A stretch of DNA of 64,000 bases from Humidesulfovibrio sp. (lineage in GTDB: Bacteria; Desulfobacterota; Desulfovibrionia; Desulfovibrionales; Desulfovibrionaceae), in NCBI GenBank assembly GCA_031292175.1, contig JARLHQ010000017.1, positions 1 to 64,000 of the forward strand, written 5' to 3'. The notes under the pieces were generated by a model, which saw only the letters and a program-made list of their open reading frames with translations, made no database searches and was not told where the DNA came from. Both the position numbers and the translations under genes were made by a program. Of this stretch, positions 36,404 through 46,623 are shown in pieces. Numbering within the stretch: position 1 is the first letter of the stretch; every line of letters starts with the position of its first letter.

Positions 36404-37276
36404 CTAGTCGTTCATCTTCTTGAAGCGCATGCGCAAGTAAGCGTCACGCACGGCCTCGTAGGGGTCGACCGACGCGTCCTTCAGGGTCTCGTAATCGCCG
36501 ATGCGCAAGGAAACCCCGTTGATCTTGTCGTAGCCATCGGCGGCTATGGACCAGTACCACGGGTTGATATAGCTGGTCGGGGTCAGGAAGTAGTCGCCCA
36601 CATAGCCCACCGTGTCGCGCCCGGTGGAGGGGCCGAGGACGGGCCACACGAGGTAGAAACCGTTTCCCGCCCCCCAGTAGCCGAAGGTCAGCCCCAGGTC
36701 CTGCTCGGTGGAGGGGATGGGCTTGTAGGGTTTGAGATCCCCGGTCACGTCTCCTAAACCGCCCAGGCCGAAGGCCGTGTTGCCGATGAAGCGCGAGGTT
36801 TCCACGGCGGCGGCGCCGAACTTGGCCTGCAGGATGAGACTGGTGAAGCGCACCGGGTACATGAGATTGTGGAAGAAATTATGCACCCACAGGCGCGGGC
36901 GCTCGGGGATGACGGTGGAGTAGCCCTGGGCCACGGGCTTCAAGGCCCAGAAATACAGCTTGTCGTTGAAACCGAACCACATGCGGTTCCAGCCTTCCAG
37001 CGGGTCCGGGGTTTCGGCCACCGTATCGGCGACGCTCATCTTCTGCGCGACGCCGGGGCGCTTGATGACCTGCCCGTTCTCGTCCCAGATGTCCTCGTCG
37101 CCATAGGCCAGGAGCACGCCCCCGATGGACTTGACCGTGGGAGCGTTTTCCGCTGCGGACTTGTCCGGAGCGGCGTCCGCAGCAAGAGCCACGCCGCCGC
37201 AAAGCACGGTCAAGGCAACAGCGGCCAGCAATGAGGCAAACCAGCCCCGCATTGAAGCTCTCGCGCGAACACTCAT
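36404..37276 (-). CDS. mlaA: MlaA-family outer membrane phospholipid-removal protein
   Basis: 290 residues. MlaA/VacJ signatures: DPLEGWNRMWFGFNDKLYFW, VHNFFHNLMYPVRF, FIGNTAFGLGGLGDV and GAGNGFYLVWPVLGPSTGRD. MlaA takes phospholipids out of the outer leaflet and hands them to MlaC. The N-terminal signal ends near GVALA and has no clear lipobox, so it may be cleaved by signal peptidase I rather than lipidated. It follows mlaC by 9 bases in the operon. Confidence 0.93.
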   Translation of the reverse strand: MSVRARASMRGWFASLLAAVALTVLCGGVALAADAAPDKSAAENAPTVKSIGGVLLAYGDEDIWDENGQVIKRPGVAQKMSVADTVAETPDPLEGWNRMWFGFNDKLYFWALKPVAQGYSTVIPERPRLWVHNFFHNLMYPVRFTSLILQAKFGAAAVETSRFIGNTAFGLGGLGDVTGDLKPYKPIPSTEQDLGLTFGYWGAGNGFYLVWPVLGPSTGRDTVGYVGDYFLTPTSYINPWYWSIAADGYDKINGVSLRIGDYETLKDASVDPYEAVRDAYLRMRFKKMND

Positions 37277-37285
37277 GGATTCCCC

Positions 37286-37912
37286 CTACTTGCCGACAAC
37301 GTCGTCGACGTTCTTGCCTTCATCCAGGGACTTGATCTTGTCCTTGATGCGCTGGAGCAGCGCGTCCGAGGTTTCCCTCGACAGGATCTTGGAGAACTGG
37401 GTGCGGTAGTTCTTGACCAGGCTCACGCCCTCAATGACCACATCGTAGACCATCCACTGGTCGTGCTTGATCATGATGTAGTTGATGGGCACGGTCTTGT
37501 CCTTCATGAGCACATGGGTGCTGATAAAGGCCTGGTCCCCGTCGACCTGTTCCTTGACGTATTCAACCTTCTCGTTGTTGAACTTCTCAAGCTTGCGCAC
37601 GTAGGTCTTCTGCAACAGCTCGGAGAAAATGGTCACAAATTCTTCCTGCTGCTTCGGCGTATATTTGCGCCAGGACTCGGCCAGGGCGCGCCTGGAGAGC
37701 TCATGCCAGTCGAAAAAGCCATCGGCAACGGCGCGCAGCCTGCGCTGCCTCTCAAGATGCTTGGCCGGTCCCTTCATGGCGGGGTCGGACAAAATGGCAA
37801 TAACCTTGTCGATCCCCGCCTTGAGGCGATTCTCGGGCTCGCCAGCGAAGGCCGCAGTGGAGACGGCGAGGGCAACAAGCAATACTCCAAAAACAAAAGC
37901 TATTTTTTTCAT
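37286..37912 (-). CDS. mlaC: MlaC periplasmic phospholipid carrier
   Basis: 208 residues with a signal peptide (about 1-23, ending AAFAG). The family marks are visible: VADGFFDWHELSRRALAESW, YTPKQQEEFVTIFSELLQKTY and WMVYDVVIEGVSLVKNYRTQF. It shuttles phospholipid between MlaA and the MlaFED complex. The ATG at 37912 starts at the signal peptide. It lies 36 bases after mlaD. Confidence 0.93.
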   Translation of the reverse strand: MKKIAFVFGVLLVALAVSTAAFAGEPENRLKAGIDKVIAILSDPAMKGPAKHLERQRRLRAVADGFFDWHELSRRALAESWRKYTPKQQEEFVTIFSELLQKTYVRKLEKFNNEKVEYVKEQVDGDQAFISTHVLMKDKTVPINYIMIKHDQWMVYDVVIEGVSLVKNYRTQFSKILSRETSDALLQRIKDKIKSLDEGKNVDDVVGK

Positions 37913-37948
37913 CCAGGCTTCCTGCCAAAAAAGAATTGGGCGCACTTG

Positions 37949-38392
37949 CTACACGCCTCCAAACACATATTTACTGATTAATTCTTCCAGGTCAATAGAC
38001 GATTCCGTGTCACGCAGGACGGCGCCGGGCTTCAAAGGGTCACCGCCACCGAGCGAAATCTTCACGTACTTGTCGCCGATGAGTCCGCTGGTCTTCACGG
38101 AGGCGATCGTGTCGTCCGTCAGCTTCACGTCCTTGCGGATGCTGAGCGTCACAACACTCATGCCGGACTTCTGGTCGATGGCGATGTTCCGCACAAAGCC
38201 CATTTCGACGCCGTACATCTGCACCGGGGCATCCACCTTGAGTCCGGTCACGTCGTTGAACATGGCCTTGACGGTATACTGGTCGCTCGAAAACAGGTGC
38301 ACGTTGCCCAGCTTAATGCTCATGTAGGCGATGGCGAGAAAGCCCACCAGCACGAACAAGCCCACCTGCGTTTCCTTGGAGTATTTCTTCAT
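37949..38392 (-). CDS. mlaD: MlaD (MCE-domain) substrate-binding subunit
   Basis: 147 residues. One N-terminal membrane helix (about 8-28) is followed by the MCE domain with VKAMFNDVTGLKVDAPVQMYGVEMG cut here into its parts: FNDVTGLKVDAPV and GLIGDKYVKISLG. The MCE ring is docked on MlaE and passes lipids. It is 52 bases from mlaF. Confidence 0.94.
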   Translation of the reverse strand: MKKYSKETQVGLFVLVGFLAIAYMSIKLGNVHLFSSDQYTVKAMFNDVTGLKVDAPVQMYGVEMGFVRNIAIDQKSGMSVVTLSIRKDVKLTDDTIASVKTSGLIGDKYVKISLGGGDPLKPGAVLRDTESSIDLEELISKYVFGGV

Positions 38393-38444
38393 CCCTCACC
38401 TCGTTTGTGTGGCCCCGTTGCGTATCGGGGCCGCTCGGCAACGG

Positions 38445-39284
38445 CTACGACTGCTGCTCGTCCAGATACCCGGAGCAGTCGCGCTTCATCAATTTGAAAT
38501 CAAGCGGCGGCATGGTCAGCCGGGGCGTCGTCCGCGCGAGCGCCTGGCGGTCCAGGAAACGGCGCAGGTACTCGTCCTGCGTGGCCTCAAGCTCCGCAAG
38601 CCCGCCCTGGAACAGCACCCGGCCATCGCCGAGCACCAGCACATGGTCGGCAATGGTGCGCATGCTGTCCAGGTCATGGCTCACCACCACGAGCGTCATG
38701 TCCGAACGCCGCTTGAGTTCAAGCAGCAGTTGGTCCAGTTCGGCCGCCGTCACCGGGTCCAGGCCGCTGGTGGGCTCGTCGCAGAAAAGCAGCGGTGGGT
38801 CCATGACCATGGCCCGGGCAAGACCGGCGCGCTTGCGCATGCCGCCGGAGAGCTCGTTCGGAAAATAGTCGTGGAAATCGGCCAGCCCCACTAGGCCAAG
38901 CTTGGCCAGCACGCGTTCGCGCACGTCCTTTTCGGACAGCCGCGTGTGTTCGCGCAGGGGCAGGGCCACGTTGTCGCCCAGGGTCAGCGAACCCAAGAGC
39001 GCGCCGTCCTGGAACAGCACGCCCATGCGCTGGCGCAGGCAGTGCATCCCCCGGCGGTCCAGCTTGGCCATGTCGTGCCCGCCGATGACAATGCGTCCGG
39101 CCAGCGCCGGGTGCAACCGCAGGATATGCTTGAGCAGCGTGGACTTACCGCAGCCCGAGCCGCCCAGGATCACCGAAATCTTTCCGCCCGGCAACACCGC
39201 GTCGATGCCGCGCACCACGACGGTTTCACCGTAGCCGATGGTGAGCCCTTCCAGGCTGATGTCCGGGGTTGTCTGCTGGGTCAC
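38445..39284 (-). CDS. mlaF: MlaF ABC transporter ATP-binding protein
   Basis: 279 residues from a GTG at 39284 with GGAG 6 bases upstream, placed over the mlaE stop. Walker A GGSGCGKSTLLKHI, ABC signature LSGGMRKRAGLARAM and Walker B LLFCDEPTSGLD are intact. It powers MlaE. The C-terminal extension (about 240-279) is longer than the core ATPase. Confidence 0.95.
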   Translation of the reverse strand: MTQQTTPDISLEGLTIGYGETVVVRGIDAVLPGGKISVILGGSGCGKSTLLKHILRLHPALAGRIVIGGHDMAKLDRRGMHCLRQRMGVLFQDGALLGSLTLGDNVALPLREHTRLSEKDVRERVLAKLGLVGLADFHDYFPNELSGGMRKRAGLARAMVMDPPLLFCDEPTSGLDPVTAAELDQLLLELKRRSDMTLVVVSHDLDSMRTIADHVLVLGDGRVLFQGGLAELEATQDEYLRRFLDRQALARTTPRLTMPPLDFKLMKRDCSGYLDEQQS

Positions 39285-39293
39285 ATCCGTCTC

Positions 39294-40100
39294 CTAAAAC
39301 AAGAGCGAGGTCAGCACATAGTCGGCCAAAAGGATGAGCACGCAGGAGGTCACCACGCCCGCGGTGGTGGCCTGGCTCACGCCCTCCGGGCCCACGGCGT
39401 CGCGCCGCGTGTGCGTGTAGTAGCCCATGTAGCAGCACACCGTGCACACCACCACGCCGAACACCAGGGACTTGATGAACCCGCCGCTGATGTCGTTCAT
39501 CTTGAGGTACGCGCTGACGCGGTACCAGTACACGCCAGAGTTGCCGCCCAAAAGCAGCACGCCCGTGAGGTAGCCGCCCACGATGCCCACGAGGTCGAAA
39601 AAGGCCGTGAGGATGGGGAAGCAGATGATGCTGGCGGCCAGCTTCGGGCTCACCAGGTAGCCGATGGGGTTGATGTCCATGACGCGCAGGGCGTCCACCT
39701 GCTCGGAGATGCGCATGACGCCGATCTCGGCGGTCATGGAGGAGCCCGCCCGGCCGGTGATCATGATGGCCGTGAGCACCGGACCGAGTTCGCGCACGAG
39801 CGAAAGGCTGACCGCGGCGCCCAGGAAGCCGTCGGCCCCGAACTTGGCCAGGGCGTAGTACATCTGCAGGCCGATGACCATGCCCGTGAACAGGCTGATG
39901 AGCGTGATGACGCTGATGCTTTTGACGCCGATGAAGTAGATCTGGCGCACGGTCTTGGGAAACTGGCCCCAGGACCGGAAGATGCGGCCAAAGGATTCCA
40001 GCAGGAACAGAAACATGGCTCCCGTATCACCCACAAGGCGCAAGGCGGCGTCGCCCAGCTGGGCAATGGGTGAAAGTTGGGCGCGTCTTTCCTGGGTCAT
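39294..40100 (-). CDS. mlaE: MlaE permease
   Basis: 268 residues with about five to six membrane segments and the MlaE signatures RELGPVLTAIMITGRAGSSM, EIGVMRISEQVDALRVM and GVVVCTVCCYMGYYT. The ATG at 40100 follows GGGGAGCCGCAAACG; the longer reading frame upstream has no site. It heads the operon mlaE-F-D-C-A, which lacks an mlaB gene. Confidence 0.94.
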   Translation of the reverse strand: MTQERRAQLSPIAQLGDAALRLVGDTGAMFLFLLESFGRIFRSWGQFPKTVRQIYFIGVKSISVITLISLFTGMVIGLQMYYALAKFGADGFLGAAVSLSLVRELGPVLTAIMITGRAGSSMTAEIGVMRISEQVDALRVMDINPIGYLVSPKLAASIICFPILTAFFDLVGIVGGYLTGVLLLGGNSGVYWYRVSAYLKMNDISGGFIKSLVFGVVVCTVCCYMGYYTHTRRDAVGPEGVSQATTAGVVTSCVLILLADYVLTSLLF

Positions 40101-40208
40101 CGTTTGCGGCTCCCCTTCTTGACCAGCGCGGCTGCTGCTCAGGCCCCGCGCATTGCTCACAGCAGACCTGGCGCGAACATTTTTATGCAGCGGCCGGGCA
40201 ACGGTGGA

Positions 40209-40237
40209 CAACTAGCACATGCGGTAGCCCCCCGCAA
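40209..40237 (-). promoter_or_regulatory. Putative promoter of the mla operon
   Basis: On the minus strand TTGCGG (40237-40232) and TAGTTG (40214-40209) are 17 bases apart, about 108 bases before the mlaE start. Confidence 0.45.
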
Positions 40238-40309
40238 GGCGTGGACGTTGCCGGGGCTGCATTTTAAACGTGCGGGGAGACCGGAGAAAAACAGCTGCGG
40301 ACCTGGAAC

Positions 40310-40981
40310 TTACTGTCCGTCCTCATTTTCCGTGTCGGCGACGGAGCTGTCCGAAACATCGATTTTGGGAAGTTCCTTGCGCGAACCGTTTTTGCGCTCC
40401 CACCAGGCCTGGTCCGGCCCAAGAAACCACCAGTCCGTGTGGTCGGTCTCCATGATCACCCGGCCCAGCTCCCGGCCCTCCGGCGTGCGCAGGCGCTCCT
40501 TGGCCGCGTCGAGCCACTTGTCCGCGTAGCGGTTGCCCAGATCGGACTCTTCCTTCAGGTTCAGCATCAGGTCCAGCTGGTCCGCGTCCTGAGCCAGCTG
40601 GGCCTCCTGGGTGGCGGTCTTCTCCAGCTCCTCCCACAGAGGCATGACTGCCCCCCCGAGGCCCGTGCCGGACAGCGCATCCGCCAGGGCCTGCGTGCGC
40701 ACGCTCGTGTTGTAGATGCGGTTCACGTAGTTGAAGTCGCCGGTGCGCGCCTCGTGCAGGTCATGGAACAGGCACATGAGCGCCGTGCGCTCCATGTTCG
40801 CCCCGGCCATCTGCGCCAGCACGAAGCCGATCACCGCCGTGCGGAAGCTGTGCTCGGCCACGTTCTCCTGGCCGGTGCCCAGGAACTGGTAGCCGGTGCG
40901 CGGGGTCTTGCGCAGCATGCCGCATTCGAAGAGAAAATCCGCCAGGCGGGTGAGGCGCGAACGGGAGTCGAGACGGGACAT
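40310..40981 (-). CDS. HD-domain phosphohydrolase, YfbR/HDDC2-like 5'-nucleotidase
   Basis: 223 residues. HD signatures: QENVAEHSFRTAVIG, LFHDLHEARTGDFNYVN and a distal DADQLDLML. This pattern is that of the YfbR/HDDC2 group, which removes phosphate from deoxynucleoside monophosphates. The ATG at 40981 lies in the gap after argJ. The acidic C-terminal tail (last 20 residues) is not part of the domain. Confidence 0.85.
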   Translation of the reverse strand: MSRLDSRSRLTRLADFLFECGMLRKTPRTGYQFLGTGQENVAEHSFRTAVIGFVLAQMAGANMERTALMCLFHDLHEARTGDFNYVNRIYNTSVRTQALADALSGTGLGGAVMPLWEELEKTATQEAQLAQDADQLDLMLNLKEESDLGNRYADKWLDAAKERLRTPEGRELGRVIMETDHTDWWFLGPDQAWWERKNGSRKELPKIDVSDSSVADTENEDGQ

Positions 40982-41109
40982 AATGGGAGTGCCTCCAGCG
41001 GCAAGGAAGGGACGAGCCCTCCCTGAACCATCCCCGCCGGAAGGACGTTGTCCCCCGGTCCTCCCATAAATGGGCCCCGTAGATGGGGAGGATGGAAAGC
41101 CGCAAACAA

Positions 41110-42294
41110 TTATGTGCGGTAGTCCGCGTTGATTTCCACGTAACGCTTGGTCAGGTCCGAGGCCAGAAGCGTGAAGGAGCCGTGCCCGGCGCCCAGATCC
41201 AGGGAGATCTCCACGTCCTGGTGCCGCATGGACGGCGCCAGCAGGGCGTCCAGGTCCTCCGGCGAGGGCTGGCCTTTTTCGAAAACAAGGATGCCGCCGA
41301 TCTTGAGCACCACGGCCTCGGGCTCAAAATCCGCGCCGCTGCGGCCCAGGGCGGCGATGATGCGCCCCCAGTTGGGATCGCAGCCAAAGAGCGCGGTCTT
41401 GACCAGCGGCGAATTGCCGACGGCGCGCGCTGCCAGCTCGGCCTGGGCGGCGCTTTTTGCGCCGCTGACCGCGATGTGCGCCACCTTGGTGCCGCCCTCG
41501 GCGTCCTGCACGATGCGGTAGGAGAGCTCCTGGCAGACCTTGGTCACCTGGTCGCGCAGCAGCCTGAGCGATCTCGCGTCGCGCGCGGCCACGCCGGAGG
41601 CCCCGTTGGCCAGGGCCAGCACGGTGTCGTTGGTGCTGGTGTCGCCGTCCACGGTAAGCGCGTTGAAGGAGCGGTCCGCCGCGTGGGACAAAATCCGCCG
41701 CCAGTCCGCCGGGTCCACGTCCGCGTCGGTGAGCACGAAGCCGAGCATGGTGGCCATGTTGGGCGAGATCATGCCCGCGCCCTTGCACATGCCGAGCACG
41801 CGGACCTCGCCTCCGGGCAGGTCCAGGCTCTTGACCACCAGCTTGGGAAAGGTGTCCGTGGTCATCATGGCCTTGGCGACATCCACGGGCGAGGCTTGGC
41901 CCAGGCTCTGGCCCAGCTGCGGGATCGCCGCGGCCCACTTGTCCATCTTGAGCTGCGCGCCGATGACGCCGGTGGAGGTGGGCAGCACCTCGCCTGGGGA
42001 AATCCCCGCCTGGGCGGCCACGAGCTGAAGCGTGGCGCGGCAGTTGGCCAGGCCTTCCGCGCCGGTGCAGGCGTTGGCCTGGCCGGAATTGACGAGCAGC
42101 GCGCGGGCCTGGGGGCGCGCGGACAGAAGCTCCTTGCACACCAGCACGGGCGCGGCCTGAAAGCGGTTCTTCGTGAACACCCCGGCCGCGGCGGCGGGCC
42201 CCTCGCTCACGATGAGCCCCAGGTCATTGCGGTCGGGCCTTTTAAAGCCAGCGGCGGCCACGGCAAAGCGGAATCCCTTGGGCACGGTGGTCAT
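41110..42294 (-). CDS. argJ: Bifunctional ornithine acetyltransferase / N-acetylglutamate synthase
   Basis: 394 residues. It transfers acetyl from N-acetylornithine to glutamate in the cyclic arginine pathway. The self-cleavage site is in GAGMISPNMATMLGF (between Ala and Thr), and VDGDTSTNDTVLALANG and GCDPNWGRI are conserved. The ATG at 42294 with GCGAGG upstream is favoured over one 15 bases earlier. No other arg genes are adjacent. Confidence 0.95.
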   Translation of the reverse strand: MTTVPKGFRFAVAAAGFKRPDRNDLGLIVSEGPAAAAGVFTKNRFQAAPVLVCKELLSARPQARALLVNSGQANACTGAEGLANCRATLQLVAAQAGISPGEVLPTSTGVIGAQLKMDKWAAAIPQLGQSLGQASPVDVAKAMMTTDTFPKLVVKSLDLPGGEVRVLGMCKGAGMISPNMATMLGFVLTDADVDPADWRRILSHAADRSFNALTVDGDTSTNDTVLALANGASGVAARDARSLRLLRDQVTKVCQELSYRIVQDAEGGTKVAHIAVSGAKSAAQAELAARAVGNSPLVKTALFGCDPNWGRIIAALGRSGADFEPEAVVLKIGGILVFEKGQPSPEDLDALLAPSMRHQDVEISLDLGAGHGSFTLLASDLTKRYVEINADYRT

Positions 42295-42405
42295 GGGCGA
42301 ACCTCGCAACTAAAATTCGTCGCAACGCCCAAACCGGCGCTGCGCGGTTTAAAAACCTAGCACAGGCCGTTCCGGGTTTCAAAGGGTCTTTGGAAGGGGG
42401 CGGCC

Positions 42406-43680
42406 TCAGGCCAATCCGGCGGGATCGTCCCCGGCCCGGTACAGGGTCACGCGGTTGCGGCCCGCGCTCTTGGAGCGGTAGAGCATCCGGTCCGCGATGC
42501 GCAACATGCCCTCCAGGGGCAGTCCGGATTCACAGCACAGGCCGATGCTCACGGTGTAGTGCACGGTGTCCTCGCCGAAATGCAGGGGCGTCGTCTCGAA
42601 GACCTTGCGCAGGTCCTCGAACAGCAGCATGGCCTGATCGGCGGCGATGTCCGAGGCGAGCACGCAGAACTCCTCCCCGCCCAGGCGCGCCACGATGTCC
42701 GAGGTGCGGAAGCGCGAGGCCAGCTGTTGGGCCATCTGCCGCAGCACGGCGTCGCCCGCCTCGTGCCCCAGGGAATCGTTCACGCCCTTGAAGTGGTCGA
42801 CATCGAGCATGGCCACGGTGAGCGGCTGCCCCCGGCGTGTCAGAAGCGCGTGCAGCTGCGTGCCGGCGGAGAAGAAGTAGCGGCGGTTGTACACGCGGGT
42901 CAGGTAGTCGCGCTCGGCCATGTCGCGCACCAGGGCGATGTGGTCGAGCATCTCCAGATTCTGGGTGATGCGCGTGTAAAATTCCTCGACCAGAAACGGC
43001 TTATGCAGGTAATCGTTGGCGCCGCTCTTGATGAAGCGGGGGGAGAGCCTGGCGCCGCTTTCACAGGAAACACCCACGATGGCCAGCGTATCCTTGCCGT
43101 AATTCCTGCGGATTTCGCGGGTCAGGGCGAAGCCGTCCATGCCCGGCATGTTGTAGTCCACCAGCACCATCCGCGTGTCCGGGTGCTGTTCCAGCACCTC
43201 GAGGGCCTCCTCGCCGCTGCCCGCCTCCAGCACGTTGTAACGGTGGGCGGTCAGAAGCCGTTTTACGGCGTGGCGGTAGCTGCGGGAGTCGTCGACCAGG
43301 AGGATCTTGGTCTGCGGATTCTTCGCCAGCCGCGAAAGCAGGGCCACCACATAGTCCACGTTCTCCATGCTGTCCTTCAGCACGTAGTCCACGATGTGGC
43401 GGTTCCAGAAGCTTTCGCGCAGGCTTTCGGAAAACTTTCCGGTGAAGACGATGGCCGGGATCTTGTGGGCGATGGCAAGGTCCACGCACTCGCCGTTGGG
43501 AGCGTCGGGCAGGTCGATGTCCAGGAGCGCGGCCAGATAGTCCGTCCCCTGTTCAAGGATGCCCTTGGCCGCGGCCAGACTGGATGCGACGACGACCCCG
43601 AAACCGAGATCCTGGCGGATATGTTTGGATACAAGGGCGGCGAAAGAGCGGCTGTCCTCGACGATGAGCACCTTGAGCAT
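42406..43680 (-). CDS. PleD-like diguanylate cyclase with two receiver domains
   Basis: 424 residues. Receiver 1 (about 1-115; phosphate site near Asp54 in LDIDLPDA), receiver 2 (about 125-245; VLVDYNMPGMDG) and a GGDEF domain (about 260-420) with the active motif GGEEF. RTSD five residues before GGEEF is a product-inhibition I-site. It makes cyclic di-GMP under phosphorylation control. The ATG at 43680 has GGAGAG upstream. No partner kinase is adjacent. Confidence 0.93.
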   Translation of the reverse strand: MLKVLIVEDSRSFAALVSKHIRQDLGFGVVVASSLAAAKGILEQGTDYLAALLDIDLPDAPNGECVDLAIAHKIPAIVFTGKFSESLRESFWNRHIVDYVLKDSMENVDYVVALLSRLAKNPQTKILLVDDSRSYRHAVKRLLTAHRYNVLEAGSGEEALEVLEQHPDTRMVLVDYNMPGMDGFALTREIRRNYGKDTLAIVGVSCESGARLSPRFIKSGANDYLHKPFLVEEFYTRITQNLEMLDHIALVRDMAERDYLTRVYNRRYFFSAGTQLHALLTRRGQPLTVAMLDVDHFKGVNDSLGHEAGDAVLRQMAQQLASRFRTSDIVARLGGEEFCVLASDIAADQAMLLFEDLRKVFETTPLHFGEDTVHYTVSIGLCCESGLPLEGMLRIADRMLYRSKSAGRNRVTLYRAGDDPAGLA

Positions 43681-43761
43681 GAACTCTCCAAAACGACGCG
43701 CGCCACCAGGGCGCAAGAACAAGGGCGTGGCCCCCGCGCACACTGCTGCGGAAGCCACGCC

Positions 43762-43790
43762 CAACTAGCATATCGTCCTTAAGGCATCAA
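43762..43790 (-). promoter_or_regulatory. Putative promoter of the diguanylate cyclase gene
   Basis: On the minus strand TTGATG (43790-43785) and TAGTTG (43767-43762) are 17 bases apart. The 8-bp palindrome CCTTAAGG (43777-43784) lies in the spacer. Confidence 0.45.
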
Positions 43791-43827
43791 GTAATTCAAT
43801 ACTTATATTACAAATGACCGAACAAGG

Positions 43828-46374
43828 CTATTTGCCGCAGCAATTCTTATGCTTTTTCCCCGAGCCGCAGGGACAGGCGTCGTTGCGGCCGACCTTGGCG
43901 GCGCGCTTCACCGGCTGTTTTTTCTTGGGCTCCTGATCCGTGGAGGGCCCCTGGTATTCCAGGTCGGAGACGGTCTCCTTGTGCTGGAACTCCTCCTCCC
44001 GCACCTCCTTCTGGATGCGCAGGCGGCAGATCAGGCTCATGGACTTCTCGGCGATGGTGTAGAGCATGCCCCGGAAGAGCTCGAAGCCCTCGCGTTTGTA
44101 CTCTTGCTTGGGATCCTTCTGGCCGTAGCCACGCAGGCCGATGCCGTCGCGCAGATGGTCCATGGAGAGCAGATGGTCCTTCCAGTTGCGGTCCAGCGTC
44201 TCCAGGATGAAGTAGCGCAGGATCTCCTGGTGGTTGTCCGGCGCGGCGGCCTGCAGGTTGTCCAGGATCTCCTGGATCCAGGCCTCGGACTGCTCGCGGG
44301 TCGGCATGGCGCTGGCGAAGCTGGGGAAGCGGGAGAGGTCGAACACCTCGTCCAGGCGGGAGGAGACGATGCCCTCGGTCTCCTCGTCCACCGGCCCGCG
44401 CGCGTCCTCCACCATGGCGTAGATGTCGCCCATCAGCTCGTCGGTGTAGTCCGCGACGATCTCGTCCAGGGTCTCGGCGTACATGATCTCGCGGCGGCGG
44501 GTGTAGATGACCTCGCGCTGCTGGTTCATGACGTTGTCGTAGTCGAGCAGCTGCTTTCTGATCTCGAAGTTGTGGGCCTCCACCCGCTTCTGGGAGCCCT
44601 CGATGGCCCGGCTCACCATGCGGTTCTCAATGGCCTCGCCGTCCTCCAGGCCCAGCTTGTTCATGAGCCCGGCGATGCGGTCCGAACCGAACAGGCGCAT
44701 GAGATCGTCGTCGAGCGCCAGGTAGAAGCGGGAGCTGCCGGGGTCACCCTGGCGGCCGGAGCGGCCGCGCAGCTGGTTGTCGATGCGCCGGGATTCGTGG
44801 CGCTCCGTGCCCAGGATGTGCAGACCGCCCAGTTCCTTCACGCCCTCGCCCAGCACGATGTCCGTGCCGCGGCCTGCCATGTTGGTGGCGATGGTGACCC
44901 GACCCGCGTGCCCGGCCTGGGCCACGATCTCGGCCTCCAGCTCATGCTGCTTGGCGTTCAGGACGTTGTGCGGCACGCCGCGCTTTTTGAGCATCTCCGA
45001 GACGAGCTCGCTCTTCTCAATGGACACCGTGCCCACAAGCACCGGCTGGCCGGACTTGTGGCATGCGGCGATCTCGTCGGCGATGGCGCGGTACTTCTCG
45101 GCCTGGGTCTTGTAGATCATGTCCGGGGCGTCAAGACGCACCATGGGGCGGTTGGTGGGAATCGCGCAGACGTCGAGATTGTAGATCTCCTTGAACTCCA
45201 CGGCCTCGGTGTCGGCCGTGCCGGTCATGCCGGAGAGCTTGTCGTACATGCGGAAATAGTTCTGGAAGGTGATGGAGGCGAGCGTCTGGTTCTCGGCCTC
45301 GACCTTCACGTTCTCCTTGGCCTCCAGGGCCTGGTGCAGGCCGTCGGAGAAGCGGCGGCCGGGCATGAGGCGGCCCGTGAACTCGTCAACGATGATGACC
45401 TGCTCCTCCTTGACGATGTACTCGACATCGCGGCGGTACAGGTGGTGGGCCTTCAGCCCCTGGAGCACGTGGTGCTGCAGGGTGGCGTTGGCCGGATCGT
45501 AGAGGTTCTCCACGCCGAGCAGCTTCTCGCACTTGGCCACGCCGGCCTCGGTCATGGCGATGCTCCGGGCCTTCTCGTCCACCTCGAAGTCGCCCGTGGG
45601 CTCGGAATCCTCGTTTTTGGCCTTCTCCCCGCGCACGAGCATGGGGATGATGGCGTCCACCTTGCGGTACAGATCGGTGGACTCCTCGCTCGCGCCGCTG
45701 ATGATGAGCGGGGTGCGCGCTTCGTCGATGAGGATGGAGTCCACTTCGTCGACGATGGCGTAGTTGAGCGGCCGCTGGACGAGCGACTCCTTGTAGAATT
45801 TCATGTTGTCGCGCAGGTAGTCGAAACCGAACTCGTTGTTCGTGCCGTAGGTGATGTCCGCGGCGTAGTTCACCTGCCGCTCCTCGTCGGTGAGGCCGTG
45901 CACGATGACGCCGACCGAAAGGCCCAGGAAATTATAGAGCTTGCCCATCCATTCGGCGTCGCGCTTGGCCAGGTAGTCGTTCACCGTCACCAGGTGCACG
46001 CCCTTGCCGGAGAGCGCGTTCAGCACCACGGCCAGCGTGGCCACGAGCGTCTTGCCTTCACCGGTCTTCATCTCCGCGATGCGGCCCTGGTGCAGCACGA
46101 TGCCGCCGACCATCTGCACGTCGTAGTGGCGCATGCCGAGCACGCGCTTGCCGGCCTCGCGCACCAGGGCGAAGCATTCCGGCAGCAGATCGTCCAGGGC
46201 GCGGCCACCGGCCACCTCCTCCTTCCAGGCATTGATCCTGGCCGGGAAATCGGCGTCGTCCAGGGCCTGCATCCGCGGCTCAAAGCTGGCGATGTTCACC
46301 ACGATGGGCTCCAGCCGCTTCAGGTAGCGCTCGTTGCTCGAACCGATGATCTTTTTCAGAATGGAGGTGAACAT
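43828..46374 (-). CDS. secA: Preprotein translocase subunit SecA
   Basis: 848 residues, normal size. Walker A region [18 protein letters not shown]-like [28 protein letters not shown] and the two-helix-finger region are intact. The C-terminal zinc site reads [13 protein letters not shown]. It is the ATPase that drives protein export through SecYEG. The start at 46374 was chosen from MFTSILKKI, which is typical of the family. Confidence 0.98.
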   Translation of the reverse strand: MFTSILKKIIGSSNERYLKRLEPIVVNIASFEPRMQALDDADFPARINAWKEEVAGGRALDDLLPECFALVREAGKRVLGMRHYDVQMVGGIVLHQGRIAEMKTGEGKTLVATLAVVLNALSGKGVHLVTVNDYLAKRDAEWMGKLYNFLGLSVGVIVHGLTDEERQVNYAADITYGTNNEFGFDYLRDNMKFYKESLVQRPLNYAIVDEVDSILIDEARTPLIISGASEESTDLYRKVDAIIPMLVRGEKAKNEDSEPTGDFEVDEKARSIAMTEAGVAKCEKLLGVENLYDPANATLQHHVLQGLKAHHLYRRDVEYIVKEEQVIIVDEFTGRLMPGRRFSDGLHQALEAKENVKVEAENQTLASITFQNYFRMYDKLSGMTGTADTEAVEFKEIYNLDVCAIPTNRPMVRLDAPDMIYKTQAEKYRAIADEIAACHKSGQPVLVGTVSIEKSELVSEMLKKRGVPHNVLNAKQHELEAEIVAQAGHAGRVTIATNMAGRGTDIVLGEGVKELGGLHILGTERHESRRIDNQLRGRSGRQGDPGSSRFYLALDDDLMRLFGSDRIAGLMNKLGLEDGEAIENRMVSRAIEGSQKRVEAHNFEIRKQLLDYDNVMNQQREVIYTRRREIMYAETLDEIVADYTDELMGDIYAMVEDARGPVDEETEGIVSSRLDEVFDLSRFPSFASAMPTREQSEAWIQEILDNLQAAAPDNHQEILRYFILETLDRNWKDHLLSMDHLRDGIGLRGYGQKDPKQEYKREGFELFRGMLYTIAEKSMSLICRLRIQKEVREEEFQHKETVSDLEYQGPSTDQEPKKKQPVKRAAKVGRNDACPCGSGKKHKNCCGK

Positions 46375-46550
46375 GGGCGAAGGCTCCTCATCCGGCGGCG
46401 GGCCGAACCCTGCCGGTGAATTTCATCGTGTCGTAACAGGCCGTTGGGACGAAGCCCCCAAGCCATCCGGGCGCGCAGGGGGACTGCCCCCCGGCTCACG
46501 CGCACGCGGTGTTCTCGGACATTTCCGGGGCCGCGTCAAATATTCGTGTG

Positions 46551-46578
46551 GAGATAACCCCGGCTGGCGTTTCGTCAA
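46551..46578 (-). promoter_or_regulatory. Putative promoter of secA
   Basis: On the minus strand TTGACG (46578-46573) and TATCTC (46556-46551) are 16 bases apart. It lies about 180 bases upstream of secA, immediately after glcF. Confidence 0.4.
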
Positions 46579-46623
46579 CCCGCGGGCGGCCTTTTTCGTC
46601 TTGCAAAAATGACCGCCATCCAC

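Noticed and set aside
41059-41092. Inverted repeat TCCTCCCAT...ATGGGGAGGA between argJ and the HD gene
   Set aside because: It has a bulge and no T-run on either strand, so it is not a convincing terminator; kept only as a note.
43849-46419. 856-codon plus-strand open frame opposite secA
   Set aside because: Antisense shadow of secA, without domains or a ribosome site.
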